Shown piece by piece: positions 24,029 through 32,780 of a stretch of 64,000 nt of DNA (its first letter is position 1; each line of letters begins with the position of its first letter). The stretch lies in contig OZ239146.1 in NCBI GenBank assembly GCA_965194515.1, forward strand, positions 2,289,484 to 2,353,483. Direction: 5' to 3'. This stretch comes from Acidimicrobilacustris europaeus (GTDB taxonomy: Bacteria > Actinomycetota > Acidimicrobiia > Acidimicrobiales > Acidimicrobilacustridaceae). Under the pieces are notes generated by a model. The model was given only the letters and a program-made list of their open reading frames with translations, made no database searches and was not told the DNA's origin. A program made the position numbers and the translations under genes.

Positions 24029-25420
24029 ATGTCTTCAACAACTCCTCCCGGCTCCAACTCCGAAAGCGCGGAGACACCTGACTCGGCGAGTTCTGGTGCC
24101 CTTGATCCGCTCAGCGCGCTCTTGCGCGAAGTCGAGGGAACCCCAGCACCAAGCACTGCTGCGGGTACTCCCGACTCGGGTCTCCCTCTTCCTCCTGACG
24201 AATCAAAGGGCAAACGCCGTAAGAAGCTGCGCAAGCCCACGCCACGTTGGTTGAAGGTCACCGCGCTTGTTGTCGCACTTCTTCTCGTCCTTCCAACGGT
24301 CTCGTTCGTCAACGCGATGGTCACCACGCAAAACCTTTCGTTCGCTGAACGCGGTGCTGAGTGGATGCGTGACAACCACCTTGGCGGAATCCTCAATACG
24401 GTCGAAAGTTGGTGGCTTCGCAACAACAAGCCGAAAGAAGGCGGCGAACCTGATCGCGCCATTGAGGTGCCCGTCTCTGGTGATGTCGGACCCACAAGCA
24501 CGGTGAAAGTCGTTGCACCACACCTTCCCGCTCCGACCAATGTTCAAGTTCCCGAAGGTGTCACCCCCGTCGCCAATGAAGGTGTGTGGCAACCGGTCGG
24601 ACCACTCGTTGGCGGCGCGCAGACGATGTACACAACCCAGGTTCGTCCCGACTCGGTGCACACATCGATCCTCGATGGACTTGTCTGGATCGATCCGAAA
24701 CTTGTGACCGTTGAGGTGTTCCCAGGGTCGGAAGAACCTGGCGGAAAGTGGGCAAAGCCCGCTCAGGTTCCGATGGATCGTCGCCTGTCACTCATCGCCG
24801 CATTCAACGGCGGCTTCCGCATGGACGATGCCAAAGGCGGCTTCTACATGGACGGCGTTACCCAACGCCCGCTTCGTGATGGTGCCGCGTCGTTCGTTAC
24901 CTACAAAGACGGATCGGCCACAGTCGGTCAATGGGGTCGCGATGCCGTGATGACCCCCGAGGTCACTGCTGTTCGCCAAAACCTTGATCTCATTATCGAC
25001 AATGGTGGTGGCCCGCCCAATCCCGGCGGTGTGCCAGCTGCAATCGCTGCACCAGGTGCGTTGGTACCTGGCCTGGTTGACAACGTCGATGGGAAATGGG
25101 GCGCAACGTTCGGCAACAAGGTCTACGCATGGCGTTCGGCCGTCGGTGTCACTGCCAACGGGGCGCTTGTCTACGGCTACGGCGACGGACTCTCATCGCT
25201 CTCACTTGCCAACCTGATGTTGCGAGCCGGATGTGTTCGAGCAATGCAGTTGGACATCAACACCGTGTGGACCACATTTAACTTCTACAACGCCACCCGC
25301 TACCTCGATCCGGCATCAGTCCAAGGAACGAAGTTGCTCCCCGAGTCATTTAAGGGCGCGAACCGGTACCTTTCACCGGATGCACGAGACTTTGTGGCCA
25401 TCTTCGCCCGCACTCTCTAA
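24029..25420 (+). CDS. Phosphodiester glycosidase (NAGPA/DUF2233) family, membrane-anchored
   Basis: A 463-residue protein. Residues 1-75 are a cytoplasmic, low-complexity Ser/Pro/Lys stretch ending in KGKRRKKLRKPTPRWLK. One membrane helix follows (VTALVVALLLVLPTVSF), and the rest lies outside. The outer domain (about residues 190-463) has family marks of phosphodiester alpha-GlcNAcase: SLIAAFNGGFRMDDAKGGFY, NLDLIIDNGGGPPNP, and RAMQLDINTVWTTFNFY. Members hydrolyse sugar phosphodiester bonds in exopolysaccharides or envelope glycans. It is 18 bases upstream of a large glycosyltransferase on the same strand, suggesting joint work on a surface glycan. The exact substrate is unknown. Confidence 0.88.
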   Translation: MSSTTPPGSNSESAETPDSASSGALDPLSALLREVEGTPAPSTAAGTPDSGLPLPPDESKGKRRKKLRKPTPRWLKVTALVVALLLVLPTVSFVNAMVTTQNLSFAERGAEWMRDNHLGGILNTVESWWLRNNKPKEGGEPDRAIEVPVSGDVGPTSTVKVVAPHLPAPTNVQVPEGVTPVANEGVWQPVGPLVGGAQTMYTTQVRPDSVHTSILDGLVWIDPKLVTVEVFPGSEEPGGKWAKPAQVPMDRRLSLIAAFNGGFRMDDAKGGFYMDGVTQRPLRDGAASFVTYKDGSATVGQWGRDAVMTPEVTAVRQNLDLIIDNGGGPPNPGGVPAAIAAPGALVPGLVDNVDGKWGATFGNKVYAWRSAVGVTANGALVYGYGDGLSSLSLANLMLRAGCVRAMQLDINTVWTTFNFYNATRYLDPASVQGTKLLPESFKGANRYLSPDARDFVAIFARTL

Positions 25421-25438
25421 ACCGCTGCGCTTCGTTCG

Positions 25439-27499
25439 ATGACCCAACCGGAAATCACCCTGGTGATGATTGTCCGGAACGAATCGAGAGTCATAGAGCG
25501 CTGTCTCGAATCAGTTCGGCCACTTCTCTCGGGTTGGGTCATTGTTGACACCGGTTCGACTGACGACACCATTGAAAAAATTCAGCGTTCTCTTTCCGAC
25601 ATCCCGGGAGAACTGCACCGTCGCGAATGGGTCGATTTTGGACACAACCGCAACGAAGCCCTCACACTCGCCCGAGGGATCGGAACGCACCTTCTCTTGA
25701 TCGATGCCGATATGACCGTCTGCGCCGAGAGCCCTCTTCCTCAACTCACTGCCGACGCGTATGAGCTCCGGCATGACGCCGATCCCGCGTATTGGATTCC
25801 GCGCCTCCTTCGCTCTGACTACGAGTGGTTCTTTGTTGGCCGAACGCACGAGTTCCTCAGTTGCAAACAAACATTCAGTCGGGAACGTTTACCCCAATTG
25901 GTGATTGACGATCACGCCGACGGTGGATCTCGTGCCGACAAATTCGAGCGCGACAAGGTGCTCCTTGAACAATCAATCGAAGAAGATCCCAGTAACCAGC
26001 GTTCGTGGTTTTATCTGGCCCTGACGCTGCGTGACCTTGGCGAAACCGACGCCGCAATTGCCGCCTTCCGACAGCGGGTTGCGCTTGGAGGATGGGATCA
26101 AGAGGTCTTCTATTCTCTCTACCAAATCGGTCTTCTTCTTCGAACCCAAGACCACAACTCGGCAATCATTCAACTGCTGGCTGCATGGAACTTTCGTCCA
26201 ACGCGCGCTGAGCCTCTACTCGAACTCGCTCGGATGCACCGACAACTCGGCCAGTACGCGCTTTGCGAGTTGTACGCGTCAACGGGCCTCGCATTGCCAC
26301 CCTCAACAGACTCGGCGTTCGTTCACCCAGAAGCCCATGACTGGGCCCTCAAGTTTGAGCTCGCCATTGCGTGGTTTCATCTTGGGCGCGTTGAGGAGGC
26401 ACTCGCCCTCAACGACCAGCTTCTCCTTGATGGCGTGCCCCGCGAGATGGTGCCTTGGGTTCAGCACAACCGCGCGTGGTGTCTGCGTTCACTCGGTCGA
26501 CCCGATCGCGAGACTCTCGCCCGCCTGCCCGTTGGGTCCGACATTCCTGCGCTCGCCACACTCATTGACGACATTGCCTACACACCGCTTGTGATCGATC
26601 ACGCTCCGGGCTGGTCACTGTTTAACCCTTCCGTGACGAACGATCCGGAGGAGAAACTTGTCGTCAATATCCGCAGTTCCAATTACGTGATCGCTGACGA
26701 CGGCTCGTACACCTTCCAGGGAACCGAGGACGACGGGATTATTCGCACCGTGAATCTGCTGGCTCGTCTCGACGAAAACCTTGCTACCTCCGTCGTTGGT
26801 CAGATCCCTTCGCAACCCCCGGGCCCAAGCACGCGACTCTCGCGAGTACTCGGCTGTGAAGATGTCCGACTTCTTGCTGTCGGAAACTCTTGGAAAGCGC
26901 TGGCCACCGTCCGCGATCGAAATCACTACGAGCGTTGCGATATCGCGCTGCTCTCTCTTCCTTCTCTCAATGCGGCCGAGGAAACCACGCTTTCCGTTAT
27001 TCCTGGGCCTGATCCCGCGCGCCACGAGAAGAACTGGATGCCGTTCGTCGTCGACGGCGAACTCCACGTCATGTATTTGTGTTCCCCGACTGTTGTCGGT
27101 CATCTCGATGCCAATTCTCAACTTGTTGTTGATTCGTCAACGACCGGCCCTCCCTCCGCCACTCACTTCCGCGGCGGATCGCAAGGTGTTCCATTCAACG
27201 ACGGCTATCTCTTTCTCATTCATGAGGTGACATTTTTCGGGACACAGCGTGTCTACTCACACCGCTTCATTCACATGACGAGTGCGATCATGAAGAGCGG
27301 TGACCGCCGTTGGGACATCACGTCGCTGTCATGTCCGTTCTACTTCCGAGAAATGGGTATCGAATTCGCTGCCGGTCTTGCCGTCGACGGCGATGACATC
27401 GTCGCCTCATTTGGTGTGCGCGATGCAGAGGCCTGGCTCGTACGAATGTCGGCCAACCAAGTTGCCAAGCAACTTGTCCCTCTCTACCGAGATTCTTAG
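25439..27499 (+). CDS. Glycosyltransferase family 2 / TPR / beta-propeller fusion
   Basis: A 686-residue, apparently cytoplasmic protein. Residues 5-170 are a short GT2 (GT-A) domain: TLVMIVRNESRVIERCLES, then VIVDTGSTDDTIEKI, and the metal-binding LLLIDADMTV. Residues ~175-345 are helical repeats of TPR type (RSWFYLALTLRDLGETDAAIAAF). Residues ~365-686 are beta-rich with GCEDVRL, EKNWMPFVVDGELHVMYLC and FRGGSQGVPF. These resemble blades of five-bladed propellers of GH130-like enzymes, although catalytic acids are not certain. No membrane helices are seen. The fusion suggests binding of the acceptor glycan. It is paired with the phosphodiester glycosidase upstream and convergent with purU. 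Confidence 0.85.
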   Translation: MTQPEITLVMIVRNESRVIERCLESVRPLLSGWVIVDTGSTDDTIEKIQRSLSDIPGELHRREWVDFGHNRNEALTLARGIGTHLLLIDADMTVCAESPLPQLTADAYELRHDADPAYWIPRLLRSDYEWFFVGRTHEFLSCKQTFSRERLPQLVIDDHADGGSRADKFERDKVLLEQSIEEDPSNQRSWFYLALTLRDLGETDAAIAAFRQRVALGGWDQEVFYSLYQIGLLLRTQDHNSAIIQLLAAWNFRPTRAEPLLELARMHRQLGQYALCELYASTGLALPPSTDSAFVHPEAHDWALKFELAIAWFHLGRVEEALALNDQLLLDGVPREMVPWVQHNRAWCLRSLGRPDRETLARLPVGSDIPALATLIDDIAYTPLVIDHAPGWSLFNPSVTNDPEEKLVVNIRSSNYVIADDGSYTFQGTEDDGIIRTVNLLARLDENLATSVVGQIPSQPPGPSTRLSRVLGCEDVRLLAVGNSWKALATVRDRNHYERCDIALLSLPSLNAAEETTLSVIPGPDPARHEKNWMPFVVDGELHVMYLCSPTVVGHLDANSQLVVDSSTTGPPSATHFRGGSQGVPFNDGYLFLIHEVTFFGTQRVYSHRFIHMTSAIMKSGDRRWDITSLSCPFYFREMGIEFAAGLAVDGDDIVASFGVRDAEAWLVRMSANQVAKQLVPLYRDS

Positions 27500-27551
27500 G
27501 AACCCAACGGGCGAGCGGTGGCGCCCAATTCGACGTGGGCCGAAGCGTGAT

Positions 27552-28409
27552 TCAAGCAAAGACGCAGGTGCGGTTGTCCCACACAAGTACTCGATGCTCA
27601 AGGTGCAATCGAACCGCATTGGCGAGCGTGGTGCGTTCCACATCCCGACCTTTACGAACAAGGTCTTCGACTTCATCGCGATGACTCACCGGCGTAATGC
27701 CTTGGGCAATGATCGGACCGGCGTCGAGTTCAGCAGTGACGTAATGCGCTGTGGCACCGATGAGCTTGACGCCGCGCTGATGCGCACGGTGATACGGCTT
27801 CGCACCGGCAAAAGCTGGAAGGAATGAATGATGGATGTTGATCATCCGTCCGTTCCAACGAAGCGTGATCGCTTCAGGGAGAATCCGCATATAGCGGGCC
27901 AGCACCACAAGATCGGGTTCGAGTTCATCGAGCACTGCAGCAAACGCACTCTCTTGCGCTGCTCGCGAATCTCCAGCGAGGCCACCATCGACCAAACGAA
28001 AAGGAACGCCGTGCTGAGCGGCGAGTTCGCCAGCCGCAGGTTTGTCCGAAACGATCGCAACAACGTCAACATCAAGTTCACCGAGTGAGGCTCGGGTGAG
28101 AAGATCTGCCGCGCAGTACAACTCCGCCGAACACGCGATCACTACCCGGTCTCGCGTTCCCGGTCGATGCAAGGTGTGTTGCATCGAAAAACGCTCAATG
28201 AGTTCGGCCAAACCGAGATCGAAAGCGGACCAATCCACCGTTCCATCGATTTCAATGCGCTGAAGGAAGACTTCAGAATCGCGATCGGTGTGCTGATCAG
28301 CGTTCATGATGTTTCCGCCCACATCAGTAATGAGATTGGCGACTGCAGCCACGATGCCCGGTTGATCAGGACATTGCAGTGTAAGGATCGAATGAGTATC
28401 AGTTGTCAT
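27552..28409 (-). CDS. purU: Formyltetrahydrofolate deformylase
   Basis: Hydrolyses 10-formyl-THF to formate and THF, balancing one-carbon pools and feeding formate to PurT where present. The 285-residue product has an N-terminal ACT domain (residues 8-85: LTLQCPDQPGIVAAVANLI) and a formyltransferase-fold domain with LARYMRILPEAITLRWNGRM, INIHHSFLPAFAGAKPYHRA (catalytic Asn-His region) and GATAHYVTAELDAGPII (catalytic Asp). It is physically away from the main purine cluster. A small membrane-protein gene lies six bases upstream on the same strand and is probably co-transcribed. Confidence 0.96.
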   Translation of the reverse strand: MTTDTHSILTLQCPDQPGIVAAVANLITDVGGNIMNADQHTDRDSEVFLQRIEIDGTVDWSAFDLGLAELIERFSMQHTLHRPGTRDRVVIACSAELYCAADLLTRASLGELDVDVVAIVSDKPAAGELAAQHGVPFRLVDGGLAGDSRAAQESAFAAVLDELEPDLVVLARYMRILPEAITLRWNGRMINIHHSFLPAFAGAKPYHRAHQRGVKLIGATAHYVTAELDAGPIIAQGITPVSHRDEVEDLVRKGRDVERTTLANAVRLHLEHRVLVWDNRTCVFA

Positions 28410-28415
28410 GAGATC

Positions 28416-28619
28416 TCAACTCACCAACGATGCGATTCCCCAGATTGCAGCGATTGAGCCGACGGCAATCATCACAACACTTCTGGCCAAAGGTGGGCGA
28501 TCAAGATCGCCGCTTTCGTGTTCCTTCGGGGGACGGACGAGAGCAAGGACGGTTCCGACCGCGAGTGCACCACCGATGGCCAAAACCATCCATGGCAAAA
28601 TATCCTCACCGAGAAACAT
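28416..28619 (-). CDS. Small membrane protein, two helices
   Basis: A 67-residue protein. The start at 28619 is supported by GGAGG six bases upstream. It has two hydrophobic helices: WMVLAIGGALAVGTVLALV (residues 9-27) and SVVMIAVGSIAAIWGIASL near the C-terminus. A charged loop, PPKEHESGDLDRPP, lies between them. I do not recognise it. The tight spacing to purU (six bases) suggests co-translation but gives no functional clue. Confidence 0.72.
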   Translation of the reverse strand: MFLGEDILPWMVLAIGGALAVGTVLALVRPPKEHESGDLDRPPLARSVVMIAVGSIAAIWGIASLVS

Positions 28620-28701
28620 GTCATTCCTCCAACAGCCCGGGCGCTCCGAGTGACGCAATCGTAGGTGTCGACCAGCACAAGACCGAAGTCCGTAGGAATT
28701 T

Positions 28702-29583
28702 TCAGTCCACCAACGCCTGTGCGAACTGATCTGCCGCTGGATTCGCGCTTCGGGCAGAGGGCCTCACGAGTACAAGATGACGTTCGGCGATCACGACCTG
28801 CTCGTCTCCAGCCTCTTGACCAGATTGAGAGTCGGGCAAGACTGACCATCCCATTCCAAGTCGCGTCATCTCGCGCAGCACATCGGGCTGATGCGATTCG
28901 GCGACAACGTCAACGACCGCACCGCGGGTGACAAGTGCGCGCTCAATGAGTTGGCGAGTTCTCGATCCCCGCGGAAACAACACCCACGGTCCCCATGTGC
29001 TTGGCGCACCGATGTCATGTCCGGCAGGTGCGACAACAACAAGTGATTCGGTCACGACCGGACTCACGTCGAGTCCGTCGACATGTTCGGGATCAACGAT
29101 CACCGCGAGATCAAGATCTCCGCGACGAACTTGATCGAGCAATTCACCTGATGGAGCAACAACGAGTCGGAGATCCACTTCGGGATGCTGCGCACGAAAT
29201 GAGGTCATCTCGTCATGCAAGTGATGCACCGCCGCCGCGTCAATCATTCCAACCCGCACACGACCGACTCCACCGTCTTGGGCGGCACCAACCCACCGGC
29301 CCAGATCACGCGTGTCGGCAACGACGCGTTGGGCATAGGCAAGAACCTCGTTCGTCTCTTCGCGCAATAGCTGGCGCCGCCCCTGCCGTTCGAAGAGCGC
29401 GAGCCCAAGGCGCCGCTCGAGTTCTGCGAGTCCCTGCGACAACGCCGAGGTCGTCACACCGAGCGATGATGCGGCGTCGGAGAACGTTTCGTGATCGGCC
29501 ACCGCGACGAGGTAGGCCAATTGCTGCACCGTGAGGTTGAGCAGTGGGCCCTCGACAGGAGAACGACGGTCTGGGGTCGGCAT
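28702..29583 (-). CDS. LysR-family transcriptional regulator
   Basis: A 293-residue regulator with the N-terminal LysR winged helix (about residues 15-75: LTVQQLAYLVAVADHETFSDAA then SLGVTTSALSQGLAELERRLG, LFERQGRRQLL). The effector-binding domain follows, with VRVGMIDAAAVHHLH and LDLAVIVDPEH. The gene is divergent from ino1 with only 71 bases between the coding regions, so it may control inositol-phosphate synthase and itself; this is inference from position. Start assignment follows the longest frame; the first 14 residues precede the usual LysR start. Confidence 0.92.
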   Translation of the reverse strand: MPTPDRRSPVEGPLLNLTVQQLAYLVAVADHETFSDAASSLGVTTSALSQGLAELERRLGLALFERQGRRQLLREETNEVLAYAQRVVADTRDLGRWVGAAQDGGVGRVRVGMIDAAAVHHLHDEMTSFRAQHPEVDLRLVVAPSGELLDQVRRGDLDLAVIVDPEHVDGLDVSPVVTESLVVVAPAGHDIGAPSTWGPWVLFPRGSRTRQLIERALVTRGAVVDVVAESHQPDVLREMTRLGMGWSVLPDSQSGQEAGDEQVVIAERHLVLVRPSARSANPAADQFAQALVD

Positions 29584-29654
29584 CCCGCCACCCTACTGTT
29601 AAGTCTTTCTGTAATGAACTTCTGAACTGTCAAGACTCACCTATCCTTTCCTGC

Positions 29655-30959
29655 ATGAACACACCCGTAACCATTGCTCCTGCCACCGGCCGCCTTGGGG
29701 TTCTGACCCCCGGCATGGGCGCCGTCGCGTCCACCTTTATCGCTGGCGTCATCTCCGCCCGCAACGGCCATTCCGTCCCCGTCGGCTCACTCAGCCAGCT
29801 CGCCCACATCCGTTTGGGCAAGCGGGAAGAAAACCGCAACCCGCTCATCCGTGAGTTCGTGCCGCTGGCCGACCTGGGCGACCTTGTCTTCGGCGGCTGG
29901 GATCCCATCAGCCCGAATGCTCTTGAGGCCGCCCGCACCGCAGGCGTGCTTGAAGATCGCGACCTCGGCCCCATCTCTGCCGAACTCGAGGGCGTTGTTG
30001 CCATGGACGCCGTCTTCGATCAGCGCTGGGTAAAGCGCCTCGACGGCACCCGCGTCAAGAACGTCACCGACAAAATGGCCCAAGCCGAGGCCCTCATCGC
30101 CGACATCGAAAACTTCCGCACCGAGAACAACTGTGACCGACTCGTCATGGTGTGGTGTGGTTCGACCGAGGCCTACCAAGAAGCCAGCGCTGTCCACATG
30201 ACCATCGCGTCCTTTGAAGAAGGCCTGCGCAACAACGACGAGAACATCTCGCCGAGCCAGATCTACGCGTATGCCGCACTCATGTCCCATGTTCCGTTCG
30301 CCAACGGTGCACCAAACCTTTCCGTCGATCTTCCCTGCATGCGTGAACTCGCCGCTCGCGAGAACGTGCCGATCGCAGGCAAGGACTTCAAGACTGGCCA
30401 GACCTGGCTCAAGACCCTTCTCGCCCCTGGCCTCAAGGCCCGCATGCTCGGTCTCCGTGGTTGGTACTCCACCAACATTCTCGGCAACCGCGACGGCGAG
30501 GTGCTCGATGATCCAGACAACTTCAAGACCAAAGAGATGTCGAAGCTTGGCGTGATCGACTCGGTGCTTCAGCCCGAGGTCTACCCCGAGCTCTACGGCA
30601 ACGTCGATCACGTCGTGCGCATCAACTACTACCCACCGCGTGGCGACAATAAAGAAGGTTGGGACAACATCGACATCTTCGGATGGATGGGCTACCCGAT
30701 GCAGATCAAGGTCAACTTCTTGTGCCGCGACTCCATCCTTGCTGCGCCGATCGTTCTCGATCTCGCGCTGTTCATGGATCTCGCTGCTCGTGCCGGCCAA
30801 AGCGGTGTGCAGGAATGGCTGAGCTTCTATTTCAAGGCTCCGCAGGCGGCCACGCCGATTCCGGCCGAGCATGATCTGTTCATCCAGCAGACCAAGCTCA
30901 AGAACACATTGCGCGAATGGATGGGTGAACAGCCCGTCACTCACTCCGAAGCCGGCTGA
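29655..30959 (+). CDS. ino1: Inositol-3-phosphate synthase
   Basis: Converts glucose-6-phosphate to myo-inositol-1-phosphate (NAD-dependent), the entry to phosphatidylinositol and, in actinobacteria, mycothiol. The start at 29655 begins MNTPVTIAPATGRLGVLTPGMGAV with a Rossmann-type glycine run. Family segments include DLVFGGWDPIS, LVMVWCGSTEA, IAGKDFKTGQTWLKTLLAP and the catalytic-Lys region, then SYNHLGN-equivalent STNILGNRDGEVL and NVDHVVRINYYPPRGDNKEGWDN (split here as NVDHVVRINYY and GDNKEGWDN). Its 434 residues suit the high-GC bacterial type. Mycobacteria also carry ino1 near the origin. A strong terminator follows. Confidence 0.95.
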   Translation: MNTPVTIAPATGRLGVLTPGMGAVASTFIAGVISARNGHSVPVGSLSQLAHIRLGKREENRNPLIREFVPLADLGDLVFGGWDPISPNALEAARTAGVLEDRDLGPISAELEGVVAMDAVFDQRWVKRLDGTRVKNVTDKMAQAEALIADIENFRTENNCDRLVMVWCGSTEAYQEASAVHMTIASFEEGLRNNDENISPSQIYAYAALMSHVPFANGAPNLSVDLPCMRELAARENVPIAGKDFKTGQTWLKTLLAPGLKARMLGLRGWYSTNILGNRDGEVLDDPDNFKTKEMSKLGVIDSVLQPEVYPELYGNVDHVVRINYYPPRGDNKEGWDNIDIFGWMGYPMQIKVNFLCRDSILAAPIVLDLALFMDLAARAGQSGVQEWLSFYFKAPQAATPIPAEHDLFIQQTKLKNTLREWMGEQPVTHSEAG

Positions 30960-30974
30960 TCACGGACTTTGCGA

Positions 30975-31023
30975 GGACCGGCGTTGGTGGATTTCCACTG
31001 ACGCCGGTCCTTCGCTCTTTTTG
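30975..31023 (+). terminator. Rho-independent terminator after ino1
   Basis: Outer stem GGACCGGCGT (30975-30984) / ACGCCGGTCC (31001-31010) enclosing an inner TGGTGG/CCACT pairing, followed by TTCGCTCTTTTT. It starts 16 bases after the ino1 stop. Confidence 0.9.
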
Positions 31024-31124
31024 CGGAGACCCACTGAGACAACCGTCCCCCGTTCCCGCTAGGGTCCGGGTTCGCAAACGAATCGGCCGGCAGTCCGGCC
31101 CATCTCAACTTCCGGAGAATCAAA

Positions 31125-31688
31125 ATGCCAGTCCCCACAACCGCTGAACTCGGCCCCCTTGCCGGCCTTGCTGGCTCATGGGAAGGCGATCAGGGCATCG
31201 ACATTTCCTACCACCACGATGTTGGCGAAATCGTCGAGACCCCGTACCGCGAAAAGGTTGAACTCAAGCCGTTCGGCCCCGTCGACAATGGCGTCCAGCA
31301 GATGTTCGGCCTCGACTACCGCATGGCCGCCTACAAGCAGGGCGAAGATGAGCCGTTCCACACCGAGGTCGGCTACTGGCTCTGGGATGCCGCCAACGGC
31401 GAATTCATGCGCTCCTTCATGGTGCCGCGTGGCCAGACCGTGATCGCCGGTGGTTCCGCCAAGGCCGATTCCAAGGTCATCGAGCTTCGGGCCGAACGCG
31501 GTTCAACCTCCTACGGTGTGCTTTCCAACAAGCACCTCGAAGACAACGCCCTCACGCCGTCCTACACCTGCACGCTCACCATTGGTGACGGCGAGTGGAG
31601 CTACGACGAAACCACGACCTACGAGGTCAAGGCCAAGGGCCTCACCATCGTTCACCGTGATCGCAACACTCTCAAGAAGGTCGGCTGA
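31125..31688 (+). CDS. Nitrobindin-like / FABP-type beta-barrel protein
   Basis: A 187-residue beta-barrel protein. The N-terminal LGPLAGLAGSWEGDQGIDIS matches the G-x-W-x-G start of the nitrobindin/THAP4-like family, and the end LTIVHRDRNTLKKVG includes the His close to the usual C-terminal heme-ligand position. Family members bind ferric heme and react with NO or peroxynitrite. Here the G-x-W-x-G-x-G motif is altered (GSWEGDQG), so heme binding is uncertain and a fatty-acid-binding-like role remains possible. A CTTCCGGAG sequence precedes the ATG. It is transcribed alone. Confidence 0.68.
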   Translation: MPVPTTAELGPLAGLAGSWEGDQGIDISYHHDVGEIVETPYREKVELKPFGPVDNGVQQMFGLDYRMAAYKQGEDEPFHTEVGYWLWDAANGEFMRSFMVPRGQTVIAGGSAKADSKVIELRAERGSTSYGVLSNKHLEDNALTPSYTCTLTIGDGEWSYDETTTYEVKAKGLTIVHRDRNTLKKVG

Positions 31689-31714
31689 ACAAGCCGCTCT
31701 TTCGAGCGAACGAA

Positions 31715-31752
31715 ACAAAGGCCTCGGCTTCGGCCGGGGCCTTTGTCGTTTT
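31715..31752 (+). terminator. Rho-independent terminator after the nitrobindin-like gene
   Basis: Stem ACAAAGGCC (31715-31723) / GGCCTTTGT (31738-31746) with an inner CGGC/GCCG pairing around TT, followed by CGTTTT. Confidence 0.85.
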
Positions 31753-31789
31753 CAGAGTGCTGCGGTGAAGGGCGCTGTTGCGTTGCGCT

Positions 31790-31825
31790 CCAAAACAGAA
31801 ACTGCCGACCCTCTCGGGCCGGCAG
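31790..31825 (-). terminator. Rho-independent terminator of the cold-shock gene
   Basis: On the minus strand the stem CTGCCGGCCC / GGGTCGGCAG (31802-31825) is followed by TTTCTGTTTT. It lies about 33 bases after the stop codon of the cold-shock gene. Confidence 0.85.
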
Positions 31826-31857
31826 TAACACAAATGGTTCCCCGAAGGGGAGTGCAA

Positions 31858-32058
31858 TCAGATGACCCGAACGTTCTCGGCCTGATCGCCCTTCTGACCC
31901 TTGGTGATGTCGAACTCGACGGTCTGTCCTTCGTCGAGGGACTTGTAGCCCTCGGCCTGGATGTTGGAGAAGTGAACGAATACATCGTCGCCACCCTCAC
32001 GTGAGATGAAGCCGAAACCCTTTTCGGCATTGAAGAACTTCACGGTACCTGTAGTCAT
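31858..32058 (-). CDS. cspA: Cold-shock protein, CspA family
   Basis: A 66-residue single OB-fold nucleic-acid-binding protein. It has both RNA-binding motifs: KGFGFIS (RNP1) near residue 14 and VFVHFSNI (RNP2) near residue 26, within the standard MTTGTVKFFNAEKGFGFI start and the QTVEFDITKGQKGDQAENV end. These proteins act as RNA chaperones. A 235-base non-coding stretch lies upstream, long enough for a structured 5' leader of the cold-shock type, though I can see no specific element in it. The gene is monocistronic with its own terminator. Confidence 0.97.
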   Translation of the reverse strand: MTTGTVKFFNAEKGFGFISREGGDDVFVHFSNIQAEGYKSLDEGQTVEFDITKGQKGDQAENVRVI

Positions 32059-32293
32059 TTCTCAACTTTTCATTTCATCGAGTTCCGTTTGAACAGCGAT
32101 GTGAGACAGAACGCTAACCACAAAACCGCGCGAATGCCCTATCGCGTTGCTATTGGGTTCGTTTGACCTCGGTGGCAGGCTCGTCACCCGAAACACGTGG
32201 AAATCACGCGATGCCAAGGGCCTCAACGCATCCAAGCGATTCGCATGAAGCATTTACGGCCGTTCCAAGCCCGACTTCGCTCAACCAATGAAT

Positions 32294-32725
32294 TCAGTGA
32301 ATTGGTTCAAGAACCACAAGCGGGATCAGTCGATCAGTCTTCTTCTGGTAGCCGCCGTAGTGCGGTTTGTAGTCCATGATGCGCTTCCAGAGTTCGTCGC
32401 GCTCAGCATCTTCGGCAATGCGCGCGTGCATCTTGACTGCAGGTTTGCGCCCCGACTTCACCGTCACTTCAGGGTTCGCTTTCAGATTCAAGAACCAGGC
32501 CGGGTTGATGTCGTCGCCACCGCGAGATGCAACGATCACGAATGCATCGTCGTTCTGCACGGGCGAGGTCAGCAACGAGGTACGAGGTTGGCCAGACTTT
32601 CGGCCGATAGTTGTGAGCTCGACAACCGGCATCCCGTACATGTGCCAACCAAGGCGACCACCGCTCAACTTCAGCGTCGCGCTGTGCACCTTGTTCATTG
32701 CCTTCATTTGAAAGTCACTCGCCAT
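32294..32725 (-). CDS. Ddn-like nitroreductase/quinone reductase, F420-dependent family
   Basis: A 143-residue split-barrel protein of the deazaflavin-dependent nitroreductase (Ddn/FQR) family. Characteristic are VVELTTIGRKSGQPRTSLLT (residues 34-53), then FVIVASRGGDDINPAWFLNL and ANPEVTVKSGRKPAVKMHAR. These match the G-R-x-S-G and G-G-x-x-x-N-P-x-W-x-x-N-L signature. Members reduce quinones, fatty acids or nitro compounds with F420H2. This is one of the signs that the organism makes F420. It lies alone on the minus strand, 55 bases upstream from the AhpD-like gene end. Confidence 0.92.
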   Translation of the reverse strand: MASDFQMKAMNKVHSATLKLSGGRLGWHMYGMPVVELTTIGRKSGQPRTSLLTSPVQNDDAFVIVASRGGDDINPAWFLNLKANPEVTVKSGRKPAVKMHARIAEDAERDELWKRIMDYKPHYGGYQKKTDRLIPLVVLEPIH

Positions 32726-32780
32726 GACGTGACCCTAGCGAGGAGCAGGATGCTGTGGCGGAATGTTGCGACACATGCCG

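Noticed and set aside
29787..30944. Long minus-strand frame (385 codons) opposite ino1
   Set aside because: It is antisense to a clear inositol-phosphate synthase, and its product has no recognisable domain; long antisense frames are expected at this base composition.
32059..32293. Riboswitch or small gene upstream of the cold-shock gene
   Set aside because: I found no conserved riboswitch core, clear hairpin with T-run, or coding frame with a ribosome binding site. It may hold only a promoter and leader.
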